A stretch of DNA of 64,000 nt. It comes from Reyranella massiliensis 521. GTDB taxonomy: Bacteria; Pseudomonadota; Alphaproteobacteria; Reyranellales; Reyranellaceae. Under the pieces are notes generated by a model that did not search any database, was not told the DNA's origin, and saw only the letters and a program-made list of their open reading frames with translations. The translations under genes and the position numbers were made by a program. Below, piece by piece: positions 44,190-53,136 of this stretch; position 1 is the first letter of the stretch, and each line of letters begins with the position of its first letter. The stretch covers positions 716,002 to 780,001 of the forward strand of contig NZ_HE997181.1 in assembly GCF_000312425.1 (NCBI RefSeq). The letters are read 5' to 3'.

Positions 44190-44855
44190 CTATTTCAGCA
44201 GCTCGAAGGCACCGCCCTTTTCGAGGGCGCGCTTGTAGGCGGGCCGGGCATGAATGCGGCCGAGATAGGCTTGCAGCTTCGGCATGCGCTCTCCGAGGCC
44301 GGCGCGTGCTGCCGCAGCTTCGATCGGGAAGCTCATCTGGATATCGGCTGCGGTAAATTCGTTGCCCGCAAACCAGTCGCGCTGGGCAAGTTCACCTTCG
44401 AGGAAAGCGAAGTGGTTCGCGATCTGTGGCCCCAACAGCGTCTTGTCGGCGCCGGAGGCGATGGCGCGTGCCACTGGCCGCATGAAGATCGGCACGCGCG
44501 TCGGCAGGCGCCCGAACACCAGTTTCATGAACAGGAGCGGCATCAGCGAGCCCTCCGCGTAGTGCATGAAGTAGGTGTAGCGCAGCCATTCGGGCGTGCC
44601 GGCTGCCGGCGTGAAACGGCCGCCGCCATAGGTCAGCGACAGGTATTCGAGGATGGCGCCCGATTCTGCCAGGGTCTTGTCGCCGTCGCTGATCACCGGC
44701 GACTTGCCGAGCGGATGCACGGCGCGCAAAGAGGCCGGCGCCATCATCGAAGGCTCGCGCTCGTAGCGCTTGATCTCGTAGTCGAGGCCAAGCTCCTCGA
44801 GCATCCAGAGGATGCGCTGCGAGCGCGAGTTGTTCAGATGATGGACGACGATCAT
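44190..44855 (-). CDS. Glutathione S-transferase
   Basis: 221 residues. An N-terminal thioredoxin-like domain (LNNSRSQRILWMLEELGLDYE, then GKSPVISDGDKTLAESGAILEYL) with S11-S13 as candidate thiol-activating residues, and a helical C-terminal domain with FAGNEFTAADIQMSFPIEAA. The ligand-binding E-S pair (AESGAI) is intact. It conjugates or reduces electrophiles with glutathione, in the cytoplasm. Its neighbours are the carotenoid oxygenase upstream and the nitronate monooxygenase downstream, all on the same strand. Confidence 0.92.
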   Translation of the reverse strand: MIVVHHLNNSRSQRILWMLEELGLDYEIKRYEREPSMMAPASLRAVHPLGKSPVISDGDKTLAESGAILEYLSLTYGGGRFTPAAGTPEWLRYTYFMHYAEGSLMPLLFMKLVFGRLPTRVPIFMRPVARAIASGADKTLLGPQIANHFAFLEGELAQRDWFAGNEFTAADIQMSFPIEAAAARAGLGERMPKLQAYLGRIHARPAYKRALEKGGAFELLK

Positions 44856-44888
44856 TGATGCCTCCTGGGGCGCCTTCGTCCGCCTTCG

Positions 44889-46319
44889 TCAGAGCGGGCC
44901 CGGCCGCCAGTTGCCATGAAAGCCTGCCGGCACACGGCTGCTCAAGTGGGCCAGCGCCACCGGCCCCTTGGCGATGTCGGTCGCCTCGAAGACGGCGAGG
45001 TCGCTGCGGCCTTCCTCGGAGCGGTAAATGACCGACAGCACCCAGCCATCGCCTTCCGCCGCATCCTCGGTACGCGGCACGAACACAGGCTCGCCGAAGC
45101 GATCGTCGACGCCGGCATTCCAGGTCACGTTGCGGCCGGTCTGCAGATCGTAGTGAGTGATGCCCTCGCTGCGCCGGACGCCGGCTTCGACGACGTTGCC
45201 CGAGACGATCCAGCCATGGCGGTAGTCGCTCATGGTGAAACGTTCGTCGAAGCGCGGGAACTCGCCGGCGCGGTCGTCGAGCTGCTCTTCCTTGAAGGTG
45301 TTGGCGTGGCCCGAAAGGTCGAAGGTCCAGCGGAACAGCCGCGCCGCCGGCGCCTCCGTGGTGGAGGGCGAGCCGTCGGGCAGCGGGAAGAGCGGCGCCA
45401 CGTCGTACTTCATGACGTCGACCACGACTTTGCCGTCGGCCGTCTCGAAATGGTTCATCGGATGGAAGACGTAGCAGGGCGGTGCGCTGATCCACTTCAC
45501 GTCGGCGACGGTGCCGCCGCGCGGGATGAAGGCGATGTGGCTGCCTTTGTCCGGCTCCCAGGCAAACGGCGGCAACCCGCCCATGGCGCGCTCCATCGAG
45601 GAGGTGAGCGGGAAGACCGGCAGCACGATCCAGTTCTTCGTCACGGCGAAGTCGTGGATCATCGACGGATAGGGGCCGTCGAGGATTTCGGCGCGGGTGA
45701 TCTTGCCGTCGGCCGTCACGCTCTGGATGCTCACTTCTTTGGTGAAGCGGCCCTTGGCGGAATAGCCGAAGAACACCATTTCGCCCGTCGTCGGATCAGT
45801 CTTCGGATGCGCGGTGAAGGGGCCGCAGAGCTTGTCGCCGTAGGTCTCGTAGCCGTCCTTCGGTCCGACCGGCATCAGGCTCGCCGGATCGAGCGAGAAG
45901 GGCGCATGAGCCTCTTCCAGCGCCAGCAGCTTGTTGCCGTGCCAGACGATGTTGGTGTTGGCGATGGTCGAGTTCAGCGCGAAGACGCGAGGGTCGGTGT
46001 AGCGGGGATTGCCGAAGGTGCCGGAGAGGCCTTCGCCTTCCTTGTTCTCGATCTGCCACTTCGGCGTGCGGACCCAGCGGTTCTTGTAGGAGACGTTGCC
46101 GTTCTCGATGTGGAAGGCGTGGATCATGCCGTCGCCGCCGAACCAGTGGTACGGGCCACGCGGGGCGAACTGCGGATTGGGGCCGTTGCGATAGAGGGTG
46201 CCGCACAGCTCCTTCGGCATCTCGCCGGTGATGTGGAGGTGGGCCGCGTCGGCCTCGGTGTTCACCGGGGCGTAGTAGCCGCGCAGGAAAGGATTGTCGG
46301 TCGGGAAGGCTTTGGCCAT
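44889..46319 (-). CDS. Carotenoid oxygenase / stilbene dioxygenase family protein
   Basis: 476 residues. The four iron-binding histidines of the RPE65/CCD beta-propeller are visible: H171 (FTAHPK), H222 (MIHDF), H286 (YVFHPMNHFE) and H468 (GFHGNW). The family cleaves C=C bonds of carotenoids, apocarotenals or lignin-derived stilbenes with oxygen. The lack of carotenoid synthesis genes nearby and the soil-catabolic context favour the lignostilbene type, but this is not settled. A 30-bp dyad lies 53-82 bp upstream of the ATG. The GST gene follows 33 bp downstream. Confidence 0.92.
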   Translation of the reverse strand: MAKAFPTDNPFLRGYYAPVNTEADAAHLHITGEMPKELCGTLYRNGPNPQFAPRGPYHWFGGDGMIHAFHIENGNVSYKNRWVRTPKWQIENKEGEGLSGTFGNPRYTDPRVFALNSTIANTNIVWHGNKLLALEEAHAPFSLDPASLMPVGPKDGYETYGDKLCGPFTAHPKTDPTTGEMVFFGYSAKGRFTKEVSIQSVTADGKITRAEILDGPYPSMIHDFAVTKNWIVLPVFPLTSSMERAMGGLPPFAWEPDKGSHIAFIPRGGTVADVKWISAPPCYVFHPMNHFETADGKVVVDVMKYDVAPLFPLPDGSPSTTEAPAARLFRWTFDLSGHANTFKEEQLDDRAGEFPRFDERFTMSDYRHGWIVSGNVVEAGVRRSEGITHYDLQTGRNVTWNAGVDDRFGEPVFVPRTEDAAEGDGWVLSVIYRSEEGRSDLAVFEATDIAKGPVALAHLSSRVPAGFHGNWRPGPL

Positions 46320-46371
46320 GGCGCGCTCCTGTCGTCGGGCGGGAGATAGGCGGGGACGGTAACGGTAACGC

Positions 46372-46401
46372 TGTGTATCTATCGAACGCTATCAATACAC
46401 A
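46372..46401. promoter_or_regulatory. 30-bp dyad upstream of the carotenoid oxygenase
   Basis: TGTGTAT (46372-46378) and ATACACA (46395-46401) are perfect 7-bp inverted arms with a 16-bp spacer. The spacer holds CTATC twice, 10 bp apart (46379 and 46389), and GGTAAC repeats lie beside it. The region is AT-rich for this genome. It suits a TetR- or GntR-type operator at the oxygenase promoter. Confidence 0.45.
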
Positions 46402-46422
46402 CTGTTTCCCGCAAGGGGCGGT

Positions 46423-47685
46423 CTAGGGATTATTTTCCTGGCGCCGGTAGTAGAGGTAACCGCTAAGCCCCAGGGCCAACAGCAGCAGGCCGAGATAGAA
46501 CTCGGTGTGGGTCGGGCCGATCAGGTCGAACAGCGGTGTCGCCACCAGATTGAAGAACAGCATCGAGCCCGCCATGATCGCGAGCCGCAGGCGAAAGACG
46601 CGGGCAATCTCGGCGCCTTTGAAGACCGTCTGCATGCGGGTGATCATCGGGATGAAGAAGAACGGCGCGCCCAGCCCCGCGATCAGGCCGGCTGCCATCA
46701 TCGCTGGCAGCTTGTAGGGATTGTCGAGGCCCCAGGCGGCCAGCGCAATCAGCGCGAAGCCCGCACCCATGGCGACATAGCCCAGGAACATGGTGGAGAG
46801 CGGCCGGCGGAAGCGTACGCTGCCGGCGATCAGATTGCCCAGCACGTCGCCGACGCCGCAACTGCCGACGATCAGGCCGAGCGAGGCGAGACCATGGAAG
46901 CCGAACAAGTGCGGGTCGTGCTCGAACACCATCAGGGCAATGCAGAGCTGCAGCGCCACGCTCCATGGCCCGTTGGCGAAGGCGTTGACCAGCAGCAGCG
47001 CACCGGTCGTACGTTCGCGCAGCATCAGGCGCGCGCCGTCGAGCAGGGCATCCCAGGCGCCGCGCCAACCGCCGCGTCCGGGCCGCAGCCTGGCGGCGGG
47101 ATCGACCAGGCGGTCGCGCACGGCCCAGATCGCGAGCGCCGACAGCACGAAGCCGACGGCGGTGATCGTCAGGAAATGGATTACCGGCAGGAGCGTATTG
47201 AGGATCGCTGCCATCATGGGGCCGATCAGGCGTGCCAGCCGCCAGGTGGCGTCGAACAGGCCGTTGATCGCCTGCATGGCGCTGCGGTCCGTCACTAGCA
47301 CGGGCACGGCCGACTGCAACGCCGGCGTGAAGACCATGCGCAGGCCGGCCAGCCCCATGACCGAGGCGACCAGCAGCGGGATCGAGACGCCCCAGATGTA
47401 GAAGCCGATCACGGGCAGCAGCGCCATCACGGCGCTGGCGTATTTGGAACCGATCATGGCGCGGTCGGGGCGCCAGCGATCGAAAGCCGAGGCGCCCAAC
47501 AGGCCGACCACCAGCATGGCGGCATACTGCGTGGCGTTGACGTAGCCCGCAGCGTTGCCGATCTGCTCCGCCGCGATCCAGACGACCGCCACCCGGAAGA
47601 GGTCTTCGCCGATGGTCGAGGCGGCCAACCCCGACCAGACGGTAGCGACGGCAGGGTCCTTGAGCGGCCGGAAGACGGGAATCAT
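46423..47685 (-). CDS. MFS transporter
   Basis: 420 residues with eleven to twelve predicted helices. It resembles the enterobactin/multidrug-export-like MFS group: the N-terminus DPAVATVWSGLAASTIGEDLFRVAVVWIA and the later SLGLIVGSCGVGDVLGNLIAG are typical. The substrate is unknown. Last gene of a four-gene minus-strand unit; 36 bp separate it from the beta-lactamase-fold esterase. Confidence 0.87.
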   Translation of the reverse strand: MIPVFRPLKDPAVATVWSGLAASTIGEDLFRVAVVWIAAEQIGNAAGYVNATQYAAMLVVGLLGASAFDRWRPDRAMIGSKYASAVMALLPVIGFYIWGVSIPLLVASVMGLAGLRMVFTPALQSAVPVLVTDRSAMQAINGLFDATWRLARLIGPMMAAILNTLLPVIHFLTITAVGFVLSALAIWAVRDRLVDPAARLRPGRGGWRGAWDALLDGARLMLRERTTGALLLVNAFANGPWSVALQLCIALMVFEHDPHLFGFHGLASLGLIVGSCGVGDVLGNLIAGSVRFRRPLSTMFLGYVAMGAGFALIALAAWGLDNPYKLPAMMAAGLIAGLGAPFFFIPMITRMQTVFKGAEIARVFRLRLAIMAGSMLFFNLVATPLFDLIGPTHTEFYLGLLLLALGLSGYLYYRRQENNP

Positions 47686-47721
47686 GAACGAACGCCCAGA
47701 ATCATGAAGCTGCGCTAGGCG

Positions 47722-48954
47722 TCACTTCACCCACACCCCGCCATCCTTGTTCTTGTAGCCGAGGGACAGATAGGCAGCGTCGACCAGCGATTGGCCGCGC
47801 TCGTTCATCAAGAGGCCAGGGCCCATGCGGTTCATGGTGTAGCCGAAGGAAAGGCCGGCTATTGGATCGGCGAAACCCAGCGAGCCGCCGGCGCCGACAT
47901 GGCCGAAGGCGGCACTGCCCATGATCACGCTGTCGCAATCCTCGCCCCACAGCCTCGCGGCCATGCTGCGCTTGCGGTTGTCCATCGACTTCATGAAGCC
48001 CAGGGCGAAGCGTGTCGGAATGCGCAAAGTGGCGTCGTCGTGCGTCGCCATCGAGACCTCGCCCATGCGGGTGAGCGTCTTGCCATCGACGAGCTTTCCG
48101 CCGCCTTTCGCCAGCGGTGCGTACATGCCGGCAAGGCCGCGCGCGTTGGTGATGCCGTTGGCCGCGCCGATCTCGGCGGCATGGCCGGCGCGCGTGTTGG
48201 CGCCGCCGGAGCGCCAGGCGCCGTTGTTGAAGTAGAAGAGGGCGGGGATCGACTCCTTGTTGGTCGCGAGATCGCGCATGAACGGCGTCACCGCATCGGC
48301 TGCCTTGTAGACATGGGCCACGATGGGCGCGACGCGCGGCTCCATCTCCTCGGGCAGGCCGATCCAGAAGTCGAGGCCCAGCGGACCCGCGATCTCGTCA
48401 CGGAAGAACGTGCCGAGCGACTTGCCCGAGACGCGGCGCACCATCTCGCCCACCGTCCAGCCGAAGGTGAAGCCGTGATAGCCGTTGCGCGTGCCGGGTT
48501 GCCAGAACGGCTCCTCGTCGGCGAGACGCGCCGTCATGTAATCCCAGTCGTAGGGGCCGTCGTCCTTCACCTTGGCGCGCACCGCGGGCACGGCCGAGGA
48601 GTGGTCGAGCATCATGCGCGTCGTTACATGCCCCTTGCCGTGCTGGGCGAATTCCGGCCACAGCTCGCGGACCGGCGCATCGAGGTCGAGCTTGCCCTGC
48701 GAGGCCAGCACATGGGCGCAAAGTGCCGTGGCGCCCTTGGTGCAGGAGAAGACGATGGACAGCGTATCGCGTGTCCACGGCGCCTTGGTCTTCTGGTCGG
48801 CCGTGCCGCCCCACAGATCGACGACCGTCTCACCGCCGACCGTGAGGCAGACCGAGGCGCCGATCTCGCCCTTGCTGTCGAAGTTCGCCTTGAAGGCTTC
48901 GGCGACGCGCTCGAAGCCCGGCTTGCACGTTCCCCCGATTTCCTTGGTGGTCAT
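47722..48954 (-). CDS. Beta-lactamase-fold serine hydrolase (EstB-like)
   Basis: 410 residues, no signal peptide. The catalytic S70-C-T-K73 (FSCTKG) and the Y159-H160 pair (NGYHGFTFGW) of class C-like esterases are present, and a C-terminal HVGAGGSLGFADP replaces the KTG box, as in EstB and related esterases. It is therefore more likely an ester or amide hydrolase than a beta-lactamase. It overlaps the upstream esterase by 4 bp (ATGA), so translation is coupled. Confidence 0.9.
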   Translation of the reverse strand: MTTKEIGGTCKPGFERVAEAFKANFDSKGEIGASVCLTVGGETVVDLWGGTADQKTKAPWTRDTLSIVFSCTKGATALCAHVLASQGKLDLDAPVRELWPEFAQHGKGHVTTRMMLDHSSAVPAVRAKVKDDGPYDWDYMTARLADEEPFWQPGTRNGYHGFTFGWTVGEMVRRVSGKSLGTFFRDEIAGPLGLDFWIGLPEEMEPRVAPIVAHVYKAADAVTPFMRDLATNKESIPALFYFNNGAWRSGGANTRAGHAAEIGAANGITNARGLAGMYAPLAKGGGKLVDGKTLTRMGEVSMATHDDATLRIPTRFALGFMKSMDNRKRSMAARLWGEDCDSVIMGSAAFGHVGAGGSLGFADPIAGLSFGYTMNRMGPGLLMNERGQSLVDAAYLSLGYKNKDGGVWVK

Positions 48955-49616
48955 TTCGGCTCCGGCAGGTCGAAGACGTTGAGGAGAAAGCGCGCGGCGA
49001 GCTGAAGGCCCGTCTCGTCGATGCTGTGGCCGACACCGGGGGCGATATGCACGCCGACCTGGAGACCCTCGCCGGTCAATGCTGCGGCAGCGCGTTGCGT
49101 CAATGTATGCGGCAGCATCTCGTCGCTGTCGCCATGGATCAGCAGGACCGGCGGCCTATTCTGTAGCTCCGACTGCAACAGCTCGGCGCCGGCCAGCATG
49201 CCCGAGAAGCCGATGATCCCGGCGAGCTGCTTCCGGCGCCGCAGCCCGACATGCAGGGCCATCATGGTACCCTGGCTGAAGCCGACCAGGACGGTCTTCG
49301 ATTCATCTAGCCCGTAGGCCGCCATGGTTTCGTCGAGATAGGCATCGAGCAGCGGCGCAGCGGTGCGCACGCCGGCGAGCGCGATCGTGGGATCGAGCCG
49401 GGAGATGCCGAACCACTGATAGCCGAAGGGATTGCCTTCGCAGGGCTGCGGCGCGTTGGGCGCGTGGAACACCACGTCAGGCATCAACTGGCCGAGCAGG
49501 GGCGCCAGCCCGATCAGGTCGTTGCCGTCGGCGCCGTAGCCATGCAGCAGCACGACGAGATGGCCGGGCTTGCCGCCGCCATGCGGGCCGTGGCGAGGGC
49601 CGTCGAGCTTGGTCAT
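48951..49616 (-). CDS. Phospholipase/carboxylesterase family hydrolase
   Basis: 221 residues, the normal size. Triad S114 (GFSQGT), D165 (HGDSDEMLP) and H197 (GVGHSID); oxyanion region LLHGYGADGNDL. Such proteins hydrolyse short-chain esters or lysophospholipids in the cytoplasm. It overlaps both neighbours by 4 bp, linking DNA glycosylase, two esterases and a transporter into one unit. Confidence 0.92.
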   Translation of the reverse strand: MTKLDGPRHGPHGGGKPGHLVVLLHGYGADGNDLIGLAPLLGQLMPDVVFHAPNAPQPCEGNPFGYQWFGISRLDPTIALAGVRTAAPLLDAYLDETMAAYGLDESKTVLVGFSQGTMMALHVGLRRRKQLAGIIGFSGMLAGAELLQSELQNRPPVLLIHGDSDEMLPHTLTQRAAAALTGEGLQVGVHIAPGVGHSIDETGLQLAARFLLNVFDLPEPK

Positions 49617-50287
49617 GTCTTTTTCTCTCCGTTCTTTTCCCGGGCGCTCCAGTCCGGCATGTTGCGGCGATAGTGCCAGAGCACCAGCGCGGCGGCGCTG
49701 CGCCAGGGACGCCAGGCTTCGGCGATCTTGAGCAGCCGCTTGGCGTCCGGCCGTGTGCGCAGCTTCTTGAGGTGCTGCGCGGCCACCACCAGGCCGAGAT
49801 CGAGGCCCGGCATGATGTCGGGGCGGCCGTGTGCGAACATCAGATAGATTTCCGCCGTCCAGGGGCCGATGCCCTTGGCCTGGGTCAGCATGGCGATGGC
49901 CGCTGCATCGTCGAGATCGTCCAGCGACGCGAAATCGATGCGACCTTCGACGATGTCGGTGGCGAGGCTGCGGCCGTACTTCATCTTGGCGCCCGACAGG
50001 CCGACGGCGCGAAGCTGCTCGTCGGTCTGCGCAAGGAACGCCGCCGGCTCCATCGACGGCACCGCCGCCTCGAGCCGCAGCCAGATGCTGCGCGCGGCAT
50101 GTACCGAGACCTGCTGGCCGACGATCGACCGCATCAACCCGCCATAGCCGGTCGGCATGTCGCGCAGCTCCGGCGTACCAGCCTCTTCAAGCGCACGGGC
50201 AATGTCGGGATCGGCATCCGCCAGCTCGCGCAGCGCCTTCTTGAGGGTCTTCTTGTCCAGAACGATGCGGGTCGCGACTTTGGCCAT
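49613..50287 (-). CDS. DNA-3-methyladenine glycosylase II (AlkA-like)
   Basis: 224 residues, HhH-GPD fold without the N-terminal TBP-like domain of E. coli AlkA. The helix-hairpin-helix is LTQAKGIGPWTAEIYL (134-149) and the catalytic aspartate D163 (PGLDLGL). It removes alkylated bases. No FeS cysteines, so not EndoIII or MutY. First gene of the minus-strand unit, divergent from gluQ by 45 bp. Many alphaproteobacteria pair this short glycosylase with an esterase. Confidence 0.92.
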   Translation of the reverse strand: MAKVATRIVLDKKTLKKALRELADADPDIARALEEAGTPELRDMPTGYGGLMRSIVGQQVSVHAARSIWLRLEAAVPSMEPAAFLAQTDEQLRAVGLSGAKMKYGRSLATDIVEGRIDFASLDDLDDAAAIAMLTQAKGIGPWTAEIYLMFAHGRPDIMPGLDLGLVVAAQHLKKLRTRPDAKRLLKIAEAWRPWRSAAALVLWHYRRNMPDWSAREKNGEKKT

Positions 50288-50332
50288 GGCCTACCCGCCA
50301 TAGCACGCGGCGAGGGCGCGCTGTAACGTCGG

Positions 50333-51187
50333 ATGATGACCGTCGTCACGCGTTTTGCCCCCAGCCCGACAGGCGAACTTCATCTCGGCAGCGTCTACTC
50401 CGCCAGGATCGCCTGGCAGCGGGCACGAGAGGCCGGCGGGACTTTCCTGGTGCGCATCGAGGACACCGACATTCGCCGCTGCCGCCGCGAATACGAGACC
50501 GCCATCCTCGACGATCTGCGCTGGCTGGGGCTTCACTGGGATGGCGAGGTGCGGCGTCAGTCCGATCATTTTGCCGACTATGGCAAGGTGCTGGACCAGC
50601 TCGATGCGCGCGGGCTGATCTATCCCTGCTTCTGCACCCGCGCCGACATTGCCCGAGAGATCGCTGCGGCGGCCAGCGCGCCCCATGGGCCCGACGGCCC
50701 GCTTTATCCCGGCACCTGCCGTTCCCTGTCGAACGAGGAGCGCCGCCATCGCATTGTCGCCGGCCACGAACTCTGCATGCGGCTCGATGCGGCGCGGGCG
50801 GCCGAGCAAGCGGGGCCCTATTCCTTCGTCGACGAGACCAGGGGGCGCATCGAAGGACAGCCCTTGTTGATGGGCGACTTCGTGATCGCCCGCAAGGATA
50901 CACCGACCAGCTATCATCTGGCTGTCACGGTCGATGATCACCTCCAGGGCGTCACGTTGGTGACGCGCGGCGAGGATCTGTTGCCCTCGACCCATGTCCA
51001 TGGGTTGTTGCAGAAGCTGCTGGGTTACGCTGCACCGCAATATGCGCATCACCGCCTGTTGACCGACTCAGAGGGCCGTCGCTTCGCCAAGCGAGACAGG
51101 GACCTCACCATCCGCGCCCTGCGGGAGGCCGGCAAGACGCCGGCCGACGTATTCGCCCTGATTGCTGCCTTCCCGTCGAAGGCATAA
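50333..51187 (+). CDS. gluQ: Glutamyl-Q tRNA(Asp) synthetase
   Basis: 284 residues, a shortened glutamyl-tRNA synthetase without the anticodon-binding domain. RFAPSPTGELHLGS holds the HIGH-type motif; C99, C101, Y125 and C129 match the zinc ligands of E. coli YadB/GluQRS; the KMSKS region reads RFAKRDRD. It glutamylates queuosine-34 of tRNA(Asp). ATG at 50333 or 50336. The Rieske oxygenase gene starts 9 bp after its stop. Confidence 0.93.
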   Translation: MMTVVTRFAPSPTGELHLGSVYSARIAWQRAREAGGTFLVRIEDTDIRRCRREYETAILDDLRWLGLHWDGEVRRQSDHFADYGKVLDQLDARGLIYPCFCTRADIAREIAAAASAPHGPDGPLYPGTCRSLSNEERRHRIVAGHELCMRLDAARAAEQAGPYSFVDETRGRIEGQPLLMGDFVIARKDTPTSYHLAVTVDDHLQGVTLVTRGEDLLPSTHVHGLLQKLLGYAAPQYAHHRLLTDSEGRRFAKRDRDLTIRALREAGKTPADVFALIAAFPSKA

Positions 51188-51196
51188 CATTTCGCT

Positions 51197-52354
51197 ATGG
51201 ACCGGAATGAACAACTTGCCGTCGGGAGGCGGCTGCTCGGCCATATCGACGGCCGCACCACCGATCTTGCGGACGCTCTGTTCCGCAACAAGGTCGACGC
51301 CTACTCGAGCACCGAACGGGCCGCGCGAGAGCGCGATGCGCTGTTCCGCGCCCTGCCGCTCTTCATGGGCCTGTCGTCGCGGCTGGCCAAGCCCGGAGAT
51401 TATGTGACGGAGGACGTCGCCGGCATGCCGGTGCTGATGACGCGCGGCGTCGACGGAGCGATCAGGGCCTTCGCCAATATCTGTCGTCATCGCGGCGCGC
51501 CGGTCGCGCAAGGTTGCGGCAACGCCCGCGCCTTCGTCTGTCCCTATCACGGCTGGACGTACGACGGACAAGGCAAGCTGCTCGGTGTTACCGACAAGGT
51601 GGGCTTCGCTGGTCTCGATCTCGGTGCGCATGGCCTCGTGCGCCTGCCGGTCGGCGAGAAGCACGGTATGATTTTCATGCGCGCGACGCCGGTGCAGGAA
51701 GGCGAGAGCGTAGACATCGATGTCGATACGACACTGGGGGCGATGGCTCTGGATTTCGCCGCGCTCGAACTGAACACCTATCCGATGTTTTCGGTCGATC
51801 GCGTGACGCCGCGCATCAACTGGAAGTTCGCAGTCGATACCTTCCTCGAAGGCTATCACATCCCGCATCTGCACCGGAAAACCATCGCGCCGTACTTCAT
51901 CGGCAATTGCGGGACGTTCGACGGGGCAGGCCGGCACGGTCGTATGTGTGTGGCGAGGACCTCGATCGACGGCGTGCGGTCACTGCCGGAAAACGAGCGC
52001 AACTTCCGTCCGCATGTGATTGCGATCTACCAGCTTTTCCCCAACACGATCATCGTCTGGCAGGTCGACCATATCGAGATCTGGCGGGCCTTTCCGGATC
52101 GCGACGACCCTGGCCGCTGCGAAGTCGAGTTCACGCTCTACATGCCTGCCGATAGCGATCGGCCGGCAGCCTACTGGGAGAAGAACCGCGACATCGCGAT
52201 CCGCACGGTCATGGAAGAAGACTTCCCGCTGGGGGAACGCATGCAGATCGGTTTCGAATCGGGCGCCACGGAGGAAGTGATCTACGGCCGCAACGAGCCG
52301 TCGCTGGTACACTTCCACAGCTCCATCCGCAGCGCCCTCGGCGTCGCGGCGTGA
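51197..52354 (+). CDS. Rieske non-haem iron oxygenase, alpha subunit
   Basis: 385 residues. Rieske cluster: C96-x-H98 and C115-x2-H118. Catalytic iron: H221 and H226 (GYHIPHLH) with a C-terminal acid to be assigned. E218 stands at the position of the bridging aspartate of naphthalene dioxygenase. A glutamate there is known in carnitine-monooxygenase-type enzymes that act on N-methyl or quaternary amines. No reductase or ferredoxin gene is adjacent. Its TGA overlaps the GTG of the SDR, and that gene overlaps the MetE-like one. A demethylating or hydroxylating role in a small pathway is likely. Confidence 0.9.
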   Translation: MDRNEQLAVGRRLLGHIDGRTTDLADALFRNKVDAYSSTERAARERDALFRALPLFMGLSSRLAKPGDYVTEDVAGMPVLMTRGVDGAIRAFANICRHRGAPVAQGCGNARAFVCPYHGWTYDGQGKLLGVTDKVGFAGLDLGAHGLVRLPVGEKHGMIFMRATPVQEGESVDIDVDTTLGAMALDFAALELNTYPMFSVDRVTPRINWKFAVDTFLEGYHIPHLHRKTIAPYFIGNCGTFDGAGRHGRMCVARTSIDGVRSLPENERNFRPHVIAIYQLFPNTIIVWQVDHIEIWRAFPDRDDPGRCEVEFTLYMPADSDRPAAYWEKNRDIAIRTVMEEDFPLGERMQIGFESGATEEVIYGRNEPSLVHFHSSIRSALGVAA

Positions 52355-53136
52355 CCGCCTCCGAAAGGCTGCCCGACTTCCCTAGGAGCGGCTGCGCCGT
52401 CGTGATCGGTGGATCGGGCGGGATCGGCCGCGCCATTGCCCTGCAACTTGCCGAGCGCGGCTGCGATATCGCGCTCAATTATTTCAGCAATGTCGGCGGC
52501 GCCGAAGAAACGGCAGCCCGCGTTCGCCGCGCCGGCCGCGAGGTCCATGTCGGCCAGGTCGATCTGCGTGATGAAGCCCTGCTGAAGCAGTTCGTCGACG
52601 AAGCTGGACAGCATTTCGGCAGCGTGCATACGGCGATCTACGCTGCCGGTCCCTACATTCCCATGCGCTTCGTCAGCCAGCAGCCGGCCGCGACCTTCCG
52701 AGAGGTGATGGAGCACGATGCTTTCGGTTGCTACCACCTGGTGCAAGCTGCTCTTCCTCATTTGCGGGCCACCAAGGGAAGCTTCACGGCGATCGTGACG
52801 CCGGCCATCCGTCGCTACGCCACCAAGGATATCCTGAGCGCCGCACCAAAGGCCGCGATCGAGCAGATCGTGAAAGCCATCGCCGCCGAAGAGGGCCGCT
52901 TCGGTGTGCGGGCCAATGCCGTCGGCGTTGGCGTGATCACCGACGGCCTTTACCACGCGCTGGTCGAGCGCGGCGACTTCGACGAACGTTTCCTCGAAGC
53001 CTCGCGGCAAGCCAAAGCGCTGAAGCGGCTGGGTACGGCGGAGGAAGTGGCCGAGGGTGTCGTGTTTCTGGCGTCTGCCCGCGCGCGATGGATCACTGGC
53101 CAGACCCTGATGGTCGACGGAGGGTATGCCTTGTGA
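52351..53136 (+). CDS. SDR-family protein with altered active site
   Basis: 261 residues. The cofactor motif GGSGGIGRA (20-28) and the C-terminal WITGQTLMVDGGYAL are normal. The catalytic YxxxK reads S163-A-A-P-K167, so the tyrosine is a serine, and the strand before it reads AIVTPAIRR instead of the usual NISS. Either Y156 in RRYATKD has taken over, or the protein is a binding or regulatory SDR, or it uses another mechanism. GTG start overlapping the Rieske stop; the stop overlaps the next GTG. Fixed coupling to both neighbours suggests a joint role. Confidence 0.88.
   Translation: MTASERLPDFPRSGCAVVIGGSGGIGRAIALQLAERGCDIALNYFSNVGGAEETAARVRRAGREVHVGQVDLRDEALLKQFVDEAGQHFGSVHTAIYAAGPYIPMRFVSQQPAATFREVMEHDAFGCYHLVQAALPHLRATKGSFTAIVTPAIRRYATKDILSAAPKAAIEQIVKAIAAEEGRFGVRANAVGVGVITDGLYHALVERGDFDERFLEASRQAKALKRLGTAEEVAEGVVFLASARARWITGQTLMVDGGYAL

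Noticed and set aside
47722-48954. Beta-lactamase antibiotic resistance gene
   Set aside because: No signal peptide, no KTG box, and EstB-like Y-H and GGSLGFADP blocks point to an esterase.
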